This document shows positions 12,906 through 25,844 of a stretch of DNA of 64,000 nucleotides, one piece after another. Numbering within the stretch: position 1 is the first letter of the stretch; the number at the start of each line of letters is the position of its first letter. Location: positions 1 to 64,000 of the forward strand of contig CAJNOL010001394.1 in assembly GCA_905250125.1 (NCBI GenBank), given 5' to 3'. This DNA comes from Rotaria sordida. Lineage: Eukaryota > Rotifera > Eurotatoria > Philodinida > Philodinidae. The notes beneath the pieces are model-generated. The model did no database searches and was not told the DNA's origin. It worked only from the letters and a program-made list of their open reading frames with translations. The position numbers and the translations under genes are program-made.

Positions 12906-13930
12906 AAAATAAAAGAAGACACCATTAACATTGGTGGTTACCATGCAACGTCACCCGTCACCTGTAAATTTATAATGATATGATTTGAGTACTTGATGTC
13001 ACTAACATATTGCAGTCATAAAGATGGGTTATCCATTGAGAACCTTTATAGTTTTGCTTCTAAATGGAACATATATGTCGGCTAGGATGCACGAATTCAT
13101 GGTCACTTCACTACAATGTGTGTATATGTTTTATCTAGAAATTGGATACAAAGATCTATTACAACTAGTTATAGTAATTGTTTGAACTATGAACGATTAA
13201 ATTGAACATGAAATGATGTTAGCTTCTTATAGACTGACATTCGATTAGAAGTTTTTGGAAATATAGGATTTTTTTGCGCATTGATCTTAATGAATCTTTC
13301 AATTTAAATGGCTCTGCTACTTGTCATTTATTCTCCTAGAGTGGTAGCCAGAACAGTGTAGAGCCGATAGACACTAAAACAGGGTGATGATTTACTTGTT
13401 AATAGAAAAAAATAGTCGTTCCAAACACTATTATCCGGATAAACGTTAAAAATGCTTCTTATCAGACGTTAGCAAATTGAAGAGAAATCTATTCATAACT
13501 TCCAATCAAGCAAAGGAAATGCAGAAAAGTTTATTGGGCATGTATGAATTTGGTAGAACGAAAAAATGTCGAAAATGAATATATCGGAAATAATGCTAAT
13601 GTTATTCGAGCGTGCACTATTCATGTATAAGTGCCAGATATGAATGCTGCTACAGATTATTCATGCAATGTTAGTGAAAAGGTGTGCTGAAGCAGCATTA
13701 ATAGCACTTTCGATTTTTTTGCTTTCTATTTAATGCATGCCATTCATTTGTTGTGATTTCGAAGGTATATTTTTTCTGTAGAGAGAACGTCCAACTGTCG
13801 TCTCATTAGAAACGTTTTCAAAAGAGAAATTATAAGAGACATCAGCTATAATTTACTCAGTATTTTATTGATTATGTTATATTGCCTCCATATTTTATTT
13901 TTATTTGTGAATATTTTTGTTGTTAAATAG

Positions 13931-14146
13931 CTGGGTGTGGGTGTGGTGAGTGAGTGGATGTGGAGTATGGGGTGTCGTGAGTGGGTAGGTGTGAGTGTGG
14001 ATGGGTGTGGGTGTAGTTGTGAGAGTATGAGGGGAGGGGGTGTGCATGTGGATGGATGTGTGGGTGTGAGTATATGGGTGGGGTTTGGGTGGGCATTGGT
14101 GTGGGGTGCAGGGTTTTGGAAGAGAGGACTGATGCATCCACACCCT
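13931..14146. repeat. GTGTGGGTG-type minisatellite
   Basis: About 215 bp of degenerate GGTGTGGGTGTGGATG units on the plus strand, ending in the opposite-strand piece GCATCCACACCC. It is the longest copy of the telomere-like family and is nearly all in one orientation, unlike the compact hairpins. Confidence 0.8.
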
Positions 14147-15231
14147 ATATAATACATATGTATGACCATTTATCTTGTAAAACTTTGGCTGCAATACTTG
14201 CGATGAATCCTTCTATAAATATGCACGCGAGCGATTCAACCTCACGCCAAATCCGATGCTTTGCTGTAGATTCTTCAAAACGAAAAAAAAATGATTCATT
14301 AGATAATACTGTACTCGTATAATTCAACACGTCGGTAAACAAGTATCAACAGGGACTGATATTGGAAAACGCGATCAAGGACTTTGTAAAATTCCACAAT
14401 AATGCTTTTACAAAATTATTTTCCACGGACTGATTTTTTAAAAGTATTATTCTAGGAATCGATGCGCTACACACATTAATAGAATATATACGCCTTTTAG
14501 AAAATCCCAAGCGAATGTTTGAAAAACAAAAAGGCAAAACGACCGATACTGGAATAAATATTATCAAAATAATGAAAGCTTTGTTTTATTGAAACAACAG
14601 TTATTTTCATGGGATAATCAAGAATAGGATATAGTTTTCTGTCGAAATAACGGATTTTTTTTCCAGAATATATAAAAAACATCTGTTCTATTATGCTTTC
14701 ATTGATTGTCAATCTCAAATCAAATCAGTTTCTTACCAGGATCGAAATGGTGATCGACAGAATGATGGCAACAACGACAAAACAAACTTCCATTATTTTT
14801 CTGTTGAACAACCGAGTTCTTCAATAATGTTTCTTTTTAAAAATAACACCTTTCATTAACATTCAAACAATCAGAACAACAGTTTACCATGATAATAGAG
14901 TAAAGTAAAGAAGAAATTAATTTGTTGAATCTTTCTTGAACTATAGTATTTAAGACCGGTAAATTAAAGAAAAAAGTTTCATAATTCTATTTGCATGTTA
15001 TCGTTCGAAAGTTTTTATAAAGTGTATTGCTCTTTTTTGAATCAAGGAAAACTCACCTAATAGCTCATGGACAAGCCAACAAGAAAAAAGAAGACGATTA
15101 AATACTTACACTTGCTACAGACGATGATATCATCTACTGACATCTATATACAATATTTTTCATCGATTTATTCATAAAATAAAAGTTGAACGCTGTTAAA
15201 TGATTATGTCAAACAAGATACTTATCCTATT

Positions 15232-15364
15232 AGAGTGTGGATGTGTATATGTGTGGAGCATGAGTGTGGGTGTGAAAGAAGTGAATATCCATACCTACAC
15301 CTACATCCATCTGCACTCACACTCACACATCCGCATTCACACCCATACTCCATGCTCGCACCCT
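15232..15364. repeat. Long telomere-like hairpin element
   Basis: Left arm AGAGTGTGGATGTGTATATG with GTGTGGGTGTGAAAG, loop AAGTGAATATCC, and a right arm of about 90 bp of CACACTCACACATCC-like units ending in GCACCCTAAT. The flanks ATTAG and CTAAT are complementary. Confidence 0.7.
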
Positions 15365-15593
15365 AATTCTTGAATAAACAGAAGAAAAAATAGCTAATGA
15401 AAAAGATTTTTTTTCATAAGTTTTATTTAATTATAATTTTATTAATGTTTTAAAGCAAAAGAAAAGGAATTAATGATAAATATAGAAATAAATGGAGCTA
15501 GGAATGGCGAGTTTCAATGAACATCGATATCAATGCGGATTGTCTTTTATTGATTACAAAAAAGATTAAGTGTAATTCAAATGACATTTGCAA

Positions 15594-16439
15594 TTACTGA
15601 GCAATAGTTGAAAAAGTGGTAATACGAAGGCGTGTTGCACCTATAGGTACAAGTTTGATGGTTTCATCAGGTTCTGAACTTTGAACTGGTGGCGTTAGTA
15701 AAATACTAATGATATTTCGTTTGTCAGCCTTTCAACTAGGAATACATCGGGCTCGAACTTCAATTTCTAGAGGAATATTGGCCTGAGTAAATGGATTGAA
15801 ATCATTGTTCTGTTTTTCTCTGCGTTGAACAATCTATTGATTTTGATCCGATAAAGGTAAACCGTAATTCCAATTCTATCGCGGTAATGCCTCATATTCA
15901 GGCCAATCGTATTGTCCACCAATACGATTCCATTGTTCATTAATATCTAATGGAAATGATAATGAGCCATAGGAAAATGAAACTGAATTCTGATTAGTTA
16001 ACCAAATCTTCAATTAAATATGCATCGACAAGTTGATTGATAGTATATCACCACTTTTCAATGTTTGATCGACAACAACGAATGAAGCATTTGTTCTTGT
16101 TTGTTCATTAAAAATTATTTAATCGTTCAATGTAAGTGTCACTGGTTCTTGAGACCACTGAGAAGTATGAAGATAGAGCTTGAATTGAGTTGGTGTCGAT
16201 AATTAAAAGTGAAAATCAATGGTTTCACCAAATGAATATTTAGTTTGCTTGCTAATAGTCACTGTGATGCCATTATTTGGTCCAACTAATGCTGTTACTT
16301 GACATGGTGCGTACATCGATGCACATAATCTATCATCCCATATTGCTAACCATAATTCTTTGGAATAGTACGGCCATCCAAAATCATAGTTATGTGCACA
16401 ACATCAATAATGATAAACTCCTGGCATACAGGCAAGCAT
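15594..16439 (-). pseudogene. DUF1680/GH127-like glycosidase, 3' fragment with seven stops
   Basis: One continuous minus-strand frame of 282 codons covers the C-terminal half of a beta-L-arabinofuranosidase-like (DUF1680) protein. Recognisable pieces in order are MPGVYHY, CCAHNYDFGWPYYSKELW, a MYAPCQVTALVG strand, KTKYSFGETI-like text, the LHTSQWS strand, NWNYGLPLS, and the C-terminal LVPIGATRLRITTF. The frame carries seven in-frame stops (TGA, three TAA, two TAG, TGA) with no frameshift. The 5' half is missing: homology ends directly beside the hairpin at 16441. DUF1680 enzymes are mainly bacterial, fungal and plant, so acquisition by horizontal transfer is plausible. It is not expected to make an active enzyme. 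Confidence 0.7.
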
Positions 16440-16440
16440 T

Positions 16441-16497
16441 GGATGTGGGTGTGGGCGTCGAGTTTTCTTTCACCGACCCACACACCCTTGTTTCTAA
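16441..16497. repeat. Telomere-like hairpin at the junction of two broken genes
   Basis: GGATGTGGGTGTGGGCGTCG, loop GAGTTTTCTTTCACC, then GACCCACACACCCTTGTTTCT. It lies exactly where the glycosidase similarity stops and about 100 bp before the next gene fragment. Confidence 0.7.
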
Positions 16498-16599
16498 TCA
16501 TTTACAGATTGGACCTTCACTCGATGCACTCTGTCTTGTAACTGTCGATTCTGCTCGTGCGAGATTGCATCTAGCTTATTCTTCATCTATGAGCATTTT

Positions 16600-17300
16600 T
16601 TAAGTGAGAGATATTCGACAACATAGTTCAACAATACGTTCCTGATTGACATTATTCGACTTCAATAGAATATCACGCACATTTTCAAAGTATTTGATAA
16701 CGACTATGAAATCGTGTAAGATGAAAGCGGTCGTTACAATATTGTTCATCAAGGTTATGAGTGTCTCAGCATTGGTTGTTTCACAATTGAACTTTTGGAT
16801 ATTATTTTCTAGGAGATGATAATGTAATGCTGTTTTGTAATTTTTAAGTGAATAATACTTATCATCCAAATATTTGTAAATTACAGTCAATTCAGGATGA
16901 TTCTTTAGTAATAAGTCATTCATCATAGTACAGGAGTGTTGATTGTCGGTCGTATTTTCAAGTTGATCGATTAAGAATCCACCGAATGTCAACGATACAC
17001 TAGAATCACCAAAGTTAGACGTGAACTCGTTTATTACCTTTCGATATTCTCAATTTTCTTCGTCAGTCAGAGTCATGTGAATACATATAATGTGATTTTT
17101 TTTTGTTATGCTATCAATTTTGAATATCACAGAAGCAGCTTGCATTGTGATCGGTATTGATGAAGCATGTAGAAAATTTTCTGCACTGTGTTGATCAATA
17201 GTTGCGAAGAAAACGTTGTTTATTATGCAAGATTTTTGTTCAGTAAAGGATAAAGATGTCAACGATTCAAGTACGATTTCAGAGTTCTACGAGAGTTATA
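16600..17300 (-). pseudogene. Probable ADP-ribosyltransferase/TPR protein fragment
   Basis: A minus-strand frame runs from about 17300 to 16600 with an in-frame TGA near 17050 (after TLTDEEN) and a TAG near 17290. The upstream part (TSLSFTEQKS, VFFATIDQHSAENFL, ASVIFKIDS, HIICIHMTLTDEE) has the layout of the end of a mono-ADP-ribosyltransferase fold. The downstream part (LTFGGFLIDQL, YKYLDDKYYSLKNYKTALHYHLL) resembles TPR repeats. ART followed by TPR repeats is a common bdelloid arrangement. The N-terminal catalytic part is missing and so are most TPR units. It could instead be a TPR-only protein; the ART part is the weaker call. Confidence 0.45.
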
Positions 17301-18615
17301 TGTTGTATTGATTATGTTTTTGGGTTTTCTATATAAAATTGTTTTACATATAGCCTAAACCAGAACATTTACTGTCGCTTGCTGAGATCACAAAAATGAG
17401 GCAATATGACGCAAGTGAAAAATGCTGTATTAAAAAAAAACTACAGTGGTTTGGCGTCAAATTCAGGATGAACATGGTAGCCATTGTTTTCTAAAAGTGG
17501 TTTATTCAATTGTTCGTATTCGCTGAGTTACAAGAAAAATGGATGTTTATTCCGACGTGGATAATAATGATCGTAGTCATCGTGGTTTTTGATCAGGTGC
17601 TGGTTGTAAAAAAGAAAGAAAGAAAGTAACAACCTCAATTGAAGCTATCAGAAATGAAAGACGAGAAGTTGTTTGCTAGAAAGTTCTTTACGTAATGTAA
17701 AGAATATGGATAAATATGAGGAAGCAAATGAAAAAAAGAATATAAAGACGAAGACGATGGCATCAATATAGATGCATTGGATAATTATGATTAAACTTTG
17801 ATTAAATAGAAACATTTCAAACAATACATCCGAACTTAGTAACTGATAGTCCATAGTGACCTCTAGCAGACACTAAAGTATGACCATAAAATAACAAAAA
17901 GACCATTGCAAGAGAAGTGATTAGCTAGACAGACCCTAATCCTGAATATGACGTCATACCACTGTAGTAATTATTGTAATATAAAAAAACATTTTTCAAT
18001 TGTTCCCATTGATTATAAATATGTGTATAATGTCGTTGATTAGATAGAAAATACACATACACTAAAGTTTGAGCAATAGTATAAACTTGATAAAATTAGA
18101 CCTTATAGTGAAAACTCTTTCTCTCAAATTATAACTACATAAATTATGTCTTGCACTGATAACACAAGAGAAAGGATGATCGCATGCGTGTATCATCTGA
18201 AAACTCCAGGCTTCATTACACAGAGCACGTGTGAATGAAGCGACAGAGCAATTATCAAAAGAGAAAGACAAAAAAAAAACATGCAGCGCAGTACGAAGGA
18301 AGAAAACGCACAGACGGCTTTTGACTTGCGAGTCGTGTGTTTTTTTTTTTCATTAATAAGACGACAAAAATGTCCTTGTTGTGCTCTTTTTTTTTCTGTT
18401 CTTCACTGTTTTCTCTTTCTTCTTGCTTGCATTGCTTGTTAGTAGACAGAAGCCTTCTTTTTTGCTTCGTCATGCAGGTTATAACTGATATAATTGGTAG
18501 TATACGCAAATATAACGTACCTCACACGAAAAAAATAAAATAAACATTGAAATAAAAATATTCTTTCAGATTTTTACTGTAAAATTTCACGTGTACTTCC
18601 TGTCAATCAAAAGCT
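17301..18615. other. Gene-poor stretch with an unidentified coding remnant
   Basis: On the minus strand around 17605-17448 a frame reads HDDYDHYYPRRNKHPF, one stop, then ENNGYHVHPEFDAKPL before a final stop. It looks protein-like but I could not place it. A GAAA-rich microsatellite lies at about 17611-17627. The region just before 18616 holds a pyrimidine-rich tract and a TTCTTTCAG acceptor-like site at 18561-18569. Confidence 0.35.
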
Positions 18616-21600
18616 ATGGCATCTCTACCAACTCGACAATTAGGCAAGAATGGACCCTACGTATCAGCCATTGGTTTTGGAGCAATGGGTCTCTCGGCAT
18701 TCTATGGAAATATTAACTCTGATGAAGAACGATTCAAAGTTCTTGACCGAACGATCGAACTTGGCAGTACCTACATTGACAGTGCAGATATCTATGGTGA
18801 CAGCGAAGAACTGCTTGGAAAATATTTTAAGAAATATCCACATCAACGTAAAAAAGTAAGTCATGTCGTATCATTTGTAAATCAAAGATCGATAGATTTT
18901 CGTCACTGTTGTTCTATTCCGAAGAAAACTTTTATGATAGACTTCTTCCAATAAAACACACGCAATCAGAAAGAAGAAACCAACCAAAAATCTCTGCTGT
19001 TTTCAGAGTAATACGTTAGGGAAAGAAAATTAGTCGTTCTTCAATAATGGAAACTTGTCGCTACAAGTTTTGTTATTATCACCATTCGGAGAGTTGAATC
19101 GATTTTTTTTAACCGAAACTTCTCTTGTAGACAAAATAAGACATTAAAACACGAAAAAGTCGAATGCATTGCAATACATAAAAACGGTACATTCGAAAGC
19201 ATTCCGAACCAGTCGTTTAAAAGTCCAAGCAGTACGAAACTATTTGAAAAATCGTGTAACAGTTTAAATGCGGTTTTGCACGTTTAAGATGTTTATTTTA
19301 AGTACTGTGTTTAAATAAGAAGCGACAATTCTCTATCTCAAACTTTCTGGGGAGATTGTCATGATAACTTCTTAGGTATTCAGGTATCTTATTCATGCTG
19401 CATTGCTATCATATAAATTAGATTTTATTATTTGTTAATATATTTCAAACCATATCATGAAAAATTTCTTGTCATCCATTAAATTTTTCGATCTTGAATT
19501 CCTTAAGTTTTTATTTCAACTTTTATTATACATTAACAGATAGTAAAATCATGAATTTTAACTTATGTGACAGTAATACAGGAGAAGAATAAAACTGAGC
19601 AGCTAAGAATTCATGATGTTTATCTCTGAAGAAATCTTGAAATATAGAACTTGTATTTGTCCCTCACATATATCGCTTAATGTAAAAATTCGAACAATTA
19701 ACAACGTATGAATTTAAGTCGTATGTGACATTTATGTCGAAGCAGCAGTTTGGGATTAGAATGAGGATTAAAGTAAAAAGATGGAGAATAAAACAACATA
19801 AAGAATAAATATATCTAACGGATTAAAAAAAAACCAATCAAAACACATTCTATTTTTAAGAACTCGAGAAAAAGAAAGAAAACAAATATTTAAACATTTT
19901 CGAAGTGCGTTGATTCATCGGAATGAATTTTTCTAGGTCAAAAATATTTGCTTATCATGTTGATGTACGAAAATTCAAAAGTTTAGACAATTCGATTATC
20001 CGCTAAACTGTATCATCCTAGAATAATGATATCTGATGAAAAATGAAAGAACATTGTTAACAGAGGTTAGACTAATAAAACTTATAAAAAAAAAAAAAGT
20101 TCTTTATTATTTTACTCGATGCTAAATGAGAAGATATCAACAGCAAAGTAATCAATATTGACTGAGGGAAGATAAGAAGTTGATTGAATGAAGTCAATCA
20201 TGAAACAAATGTGATCAGCTTTGATCTTCTTTTGATTAAACACCTATAACCATTTCCTATATTTTGGTAATCATTTCACGATCATAAGAATAAGTCAGAT
20301 ATTTTTACTCTATTGCAAATCAATATTCATATGATTATGAGACTTTGACATTTAGTCGACGGAAGTATATTCAAGATTTTTATCGTTTTTTTTTCTAACA
20401 TATTCAGAATTTTGAGGGCACGATAACTAGTAAAAATGTAGATAAAATAGATAAAAACGAGTTTATTAAAAACAATCTACTAATTTTAACAAGTTCATAC
20501 TCCTTGATGTGTTGGAATGCATTCTTCAGAGATCTTGTCCGGTTGGGTAAGGTTCTAACAAATTTTTTCAAGAAATAAGTTCTCATAACGGCTTAGAATT
20601 TTCCATCGTATAAAAATTCAACAACTACATTTCTGCAATGTCGATACTTTAACCTAAGTCCTACTTTTCGTTTACAAAATAACAACTTTTCTCCAAAAAA
20701 AAATTGTCTGTTTGTAATTTTCAAAGAAGGATTTCTCTAAAAAATGCTTTGAAAAATGTGACACATTTACTGTCGATCTAGATTGACCATGGCTAGAAGA
20801 ACAAAACTTGTAATAAATTAGAATCACTAAAATCATTGTATTCAATAGAGAATTCTCTCAATACGTGAATCCTGTGGATTATTGTTAATTAGAAAGCCTC
20901 TTATATATCACTCGGAACAATCTTTACCCACAATCTTAATACGAATCGCTTCAGGACAAGATCGCTAAAACAGAGTTTGAAGTTGTGCTCATTTCTGTAA
21001 ATGTATTTTCATCTATGAAGGAGAAACCTTTCTTCATAAAGATTCGAAGGATGCAATCCTTTTTCAGGATTTTTCTTGATATCGATTCTAAACAGAGAGA
21101 AAGGAAATCAAACAAACATAACATAAACTTTTGAATATAAATTTCTTTTAATAATCGATAGGTATTTTTGGCAACGAAATTCGCCATTTGTGTTCTTCCT
21201 GATGGTACACGTTCCGTTCGAGGTAATGCTCAATATGTTCGAGACGCATGTGCAAAAAGTTTACAACGTCTCGGTTTGGATTCAGTCGATTTGTACTACG
21301 TGCATCGCATCGATCAAAATGTTCCGATTGAAGAGACGATGGGGGCATTGAAAGAACTTGTCCAAGCCGGCAAAATCAAATACATTGGTTTGTCCGAATG
21401 TTCAAGTGACACACTTCGACGCGCTTATGCTGTTCATCCAATTTCGGCTGTTCAAATTGAATATTCACCATTCAGCCTGGATATTGAGCATGAAGATATT
21501 GGTGTTCTGAAAACTTGTCGAGAACTCGGCGTGGCTATCGTTTGTTATTCACCATTAGGTCGTGGTCTTCTTACTGGACAAATCAAAAGTCCTGATGATC

Positions 21601-21950
21601 TTGAAGAAAATGATTTTCGAAAACTTCTGCCACGATTCTCCAAAGAAAACTTTGATAAAAATCTTCAGTTGGTCGACACATTGACATCATTAGCCAAGAA
21701 GAAAGGTTGCACAACTGGCCAATTGACACTTGCTTGGGTCCTTGCTCAAGGTGACGACTTCATTCCAATTCCAGGTACAACTAAAATTAAGAATTTGGAA
21801 GAAAATGTTGCAGCTGCACAGATTCAATTGAGCAAGGATGAAATTAATGAAATTCGACAAGCTTGCATGAAAGCGGATATAGCTGGTGAACGCTATCCAA
21901 AACAGATGTCTGCAAGTCTCTTTGGTGATTCGGCACCGAAAAAGAACTAG
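18616..21950 (+). CDS. Aldo/keto reductase, fungal/plant type
   Basis: A predicted cytosolic NADPH-dependent carbonyl reductase of 342 residues in two exons: 18616-18855 (80 codons) and 21162-21950. The phase-0 intron of 2,306 bp has AAAAAA/GTAAGT as donor and ATCGATAG/GTATTT as acceptor. The start matches the family's N-terminus (LPTRQLGKNGPYVSAIGFGAMG). The catalytic tetrad is visible as Asp55, Tyr60, Lys86 and His128 (DSADIYG, LATKF, YYVHRID). GLSE, YSPLGRG and IPIPGT, the later cofactor-pocket motifs, are intact. The sequence resembles fungal and plant yeast-type/AKR13-like enzymes more than animal AKR1, so horizontal acquisition is plausible. The intron holds no recognisable gene. The substrate is unknown. 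Confidence 0.88.
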
Positions 21951-22935
21951 ATGGATTAACTTCATTTCATTGATTCAAACCAAACTTTAGAAAATAAAAT
22001 TAGTGCCCATAAACATTCCGTAAAATATCTTTCGATGAATTATCATTTTCTGACACGATAATTATTTCAAAAATAAAAAGGATTAAAAACTTGGTATAAT
22101 ACTCAAAACTCATTCAAGAGTTTCTTCAAGAGTTTCTGCATATGATTGTCTGTGTTTGCGTTGTACGTCATGAGATATACACATGACAATATTAAGTTTC
22201 TCCTTGAGAAAACTTGTGTTTCAAGAATTAAAGAAAATCTTACACATAGATGAAATGGACTCAACTGATCAACATATTTTTCTGATACCAAAATATTCTC
22301 GAGTACGGATCTAGTTTGTGATAATTCTTATTTGAAAAAGATATACTGGTAAAAAACCTAGACATTAGCATACAGAATGATGATGATCTTTCAGTAGGAT
22401 AGTAGATATTATTCAATTGCATTTTTATGGATCTCTAAAAATACTATTGACGCTTGTTTACGTACAATAACACTGTATTTGAATTTTTGCAAGAAAGTTA
22501 GATGCGAGTATAGAAAATCATCAGTCACTTTTTTTTAACATCAGTCCTGAGGCAGAATAAATGACACGAAAAACTCTATCGCATTTGTCTCTGATCGATT
22601 TCTTCGCAAAAAGAAACAACTATCTATGATAAGATCATAATATCGTACACTACCGCCACCTACAATAGAGTAATACTGATGCAATAGATTACGGTTGGGT
22701 GTCCATGACTCTGCAAAAAAGGTCGAACTCGTATACCGTGGAAATATTTCGAAGGAAGGATGCTCGGAAGAAAAAAAAAATTTCCAAGCACTTCTTCAAA
22801 ACTTCACGATGATATGTTATGGGTTGGAAAAAATACTCTTTCCTATAGTGAAACAGAACGTCTGATTTATAAAAGCTTTCAGAAGTTATGCTTGCACACA
22901 TACTTATTTTCATTCTGTTTCAGTGATTCATTACC
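21951..22935. other. Intergenic region
   Basis: No gene is seen. An AATAAA-like signal lies shortly after the reductase stop. A pyrimidine-rich tract ending TTTCAG lies 12 bases before the next start codon. Confidence 0.5.
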
Positions 22936-23399
22936 ATGAGTGCTACTGCTTTTTCAAAAGATGATGGGAAAAAATCAAAAAGTAATCGTAAAGGATCACG
23001 GCAACAATTCCAACAAGTTCAGATCGTAACCCAATCATCATCAACAACTGCTGAACCAACATTTCAGCCAGGCAATTATTACGACGAACATTTTCCGCCA
23101 CTTGGTGAATCATCACTAAATCAAACTTCCGGCAGCAGTCACCATTCTTTCGAAGTATGTATTTTTGTTCTCTTTTCTGACTTCTATTTATTTTTCTTTT
23201 TTGTTTTTTAATCAGAGTACATCATCGTACGCCCTAAAACAAACAAAAACAGGTGAGAAAAATAATTCAAGCCAAATGTAACTTCTAACTTGACTAATCG
23301 ATTAAACAGGAATGTAAAACTGAATTTATCACTTGAAACAGGCTTCCGACAAAGTCAACTATGTCACATGCTATTAAGGTCATAGAATTTCGGCACGAT

Positions 23400-23820
23400 A
23401 ATATTACTCAAGTTTTTGACTATTGCGAAGTGCCAAGGAACTTCGGAAAACCATGCAAAATCGATTTTCTGCTTCGTTTTAAAGCTCCTAATCGAAGCGG
23501 AATATGAGAGAATACATCCTATTCCGCGATGTTGTACATCGCTGAATCAGTGTCATCAGATTCCGCAATTCCGGAATCATCGAACTAACTCGGCTTATTC
23601 GACAACGATCGAGGTCCCTCCATTTCCGGAATTGCATCCGATTCCGGAATTACTTCGCATCCTCACCCTCACCTTGTCTTGTGTAGTTAAGGATAAATAT
23701 GTGAAACAAACGAGCGATTCTGGAACGGAATTCCGGGAATTGCATCGGAGCGGAATTAGATAGAATTGGACGGAATTCCTGGAATCGGATGGAACTGATT
23801 CCGGAATGTGATATTTTGTA
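23400..23820. repeat. GGAATTCC-rich palindromic tract in intron 2
   Basis: ATTCCGGAAT, TTCCGGAATTGCATC and CGGAATTCCGGGAATTGCATC recur in both orientations. Frames through it are repeat translations. It may be a small inverted-repeat element, but its ends are not clear. Confidence 0.5.
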
Positions 23821-25844
23821 GCATAGCGGCGTGCTTACACAATTTTAAAATTTCACTTTTGAATATTCTGAAAAGAATTACTTTTCCTTCGCACAATGTA
23901 TTTCAATTTCGGTTTGGATGTTGTTCTAAATTTTAAAATACTGAAAATCGAAAGATATCTTAAAATTTTGTACGCCTTCTAAAAAAAAAAGATGCACATT
24001 CGTTTCGATATATTTTGTCGAATGCTCAAAACAAATATGTAGCCGAAATTTCTCAAATTGAAGAATATCTACTGCAACCTTTTCCAAAGTTGGAGAACTC
24101 ATCTATAAACTTCCAAATGCAAGATATAGGTTATCCTACACTTCCTCCCTTGTTTGCATCGCCACTATCGTCGACACAACACAAAGAAAAATGCGACACT
24201 GGAACAAAATAGACAAAGAGTCGTCATCTCCCAATTGTCTGTTCAGTGTACGTGTCAACTCATGAGAAACTCACAAAAACGATAATCGAGAAAGAGCATA
24301 CTTTCTTTTTCTTCGTCCGGATTTTGCGACATATTCGATTTTTTTTTGTTTTTGGAGGTAGTGCATATTTTATGGAAGTTAGATATTTTACAATGTCTAT
24401 ATCTTGTAAAGTACTTTTTAACAAGAATTCTTTTTTGATCATACGACTTTGTTTGATTGGTTTTCTCATAAGCGATATTATGATGTAGTCCATGGTGGTG
24501 CATGTGAGAATCAGTCGACACAAGCGGCGAACAACTTCAATGCATCAAACGTATTCCTACAGTCAATTTCACAATCACCAAACATATGTTTAGGAAATTT
24601 TATGCTCGGAACCTTCGTTCCTAACATTCCGACAGCATCTATTGAATCGAATGTTATAATTGAAAGTAATCATTTTCATGCATGTGTCGATCTTATATAT
24701 GGAACTGTTTTTTTTTCTATCAGATTCTTCTTTATTTCAACCCAGATCTGCTTATGAACAAGATATTCTTATAAAGTTGTCCGAAATCATTCTAACCATT
24801 CATGGAAGAAGAGAATTTGTGTCACGTGAACGTGTTCAAAATGAATTGTTCAATTATTTTCATGTTAATTGTTGGAAACAGTTAGGTGTTCGTCGTGGTG
24901 AACTCAGCCCTCTAGTAATTCTAACTGAACGATTAAAAAAAGTGACTTTCTATATGCAAATATTCGAACAAATTTTCATGCTATGCACATTACACGATCT
25001 TGGACCGCTCTTAGCTAAATTTCTCAAAGTTAATACGTACGAAGATGCACATTTGGGCCCTCTCGATGAACATCCAGATATAAAACGAGTATTCGGTTAC
25101 GAACCAACTCAACGTCATCAACCAATTCCGATCATGACTAGTGGTGATGTTATATCGTTGTTCATCGATTTTCAAGCAAGATTCAAAAGAAACCTTGCAT
25201 TTGGTGAATTTCTTGATGAGCTTGTCAATAGTTATCGATTGCAAACACGAAAAGAACTTGGTCTCTATTGTAAATCGTTTCCATACTTAATACAGGTATA
25301 AACATTGTGAGTCATTGTTATATAATCGATTGAATCATTTTAGGTCTCTAGCTACGTACGACGGGACTTCTTCTGGTATATTAACGAAATGCAAACAAAA
25401 GCGGTAGAAGAATTGACTGGTACTATTATAGAACGTTTATCAGAGCTTAAGCAAGAAGTGCGCCGCGAACTTGGATTCTCATCATACAATAAGAAAAAAA
25501 CTCCTATGGCTGTATTCAATCTTCTAACTTCAATTGTCGAAAAATATCTTTCCTTTATACCTGAACAATCGTTTGTCTATGTCACATTGATTCACCTTCG
25601 TCAGAATGAACTACTTCAATGGTTATTGAATATTAGCATCTATTTGGGTACTATGGAAACGCCTGACGTATTCATTACCGAACTTGAAAGAATCTTTTGT
25701 CATCAGGACGATCATTTGAGACGACAAATTTTGATGCAATTTTATCAATCGCTACAATACGATCCAAATATAAGTGAGATGGATTACAGACGACTACAAG
25801 CTATGATCTACCAGCAACAGAATGCCTTCACTGTATGGCAAAAT

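Larger units (their letters stand above)
12906..15593. other. Gene-poor region
   Basis: No coding frame with a recognisable domain. Frames at 13846-14342 are translations of the GTGTGGGTG minisatellite. The region also contains the compound hairpin at 15232-15364. Confidence 0.55.

Noticed and set aside
13846..14322. Several overlapping His/Pro/Thr-rich or Gly/Val-rich frames
   Set aside because: They are translations of the GTGTGGGTG minisatellite in several frames.
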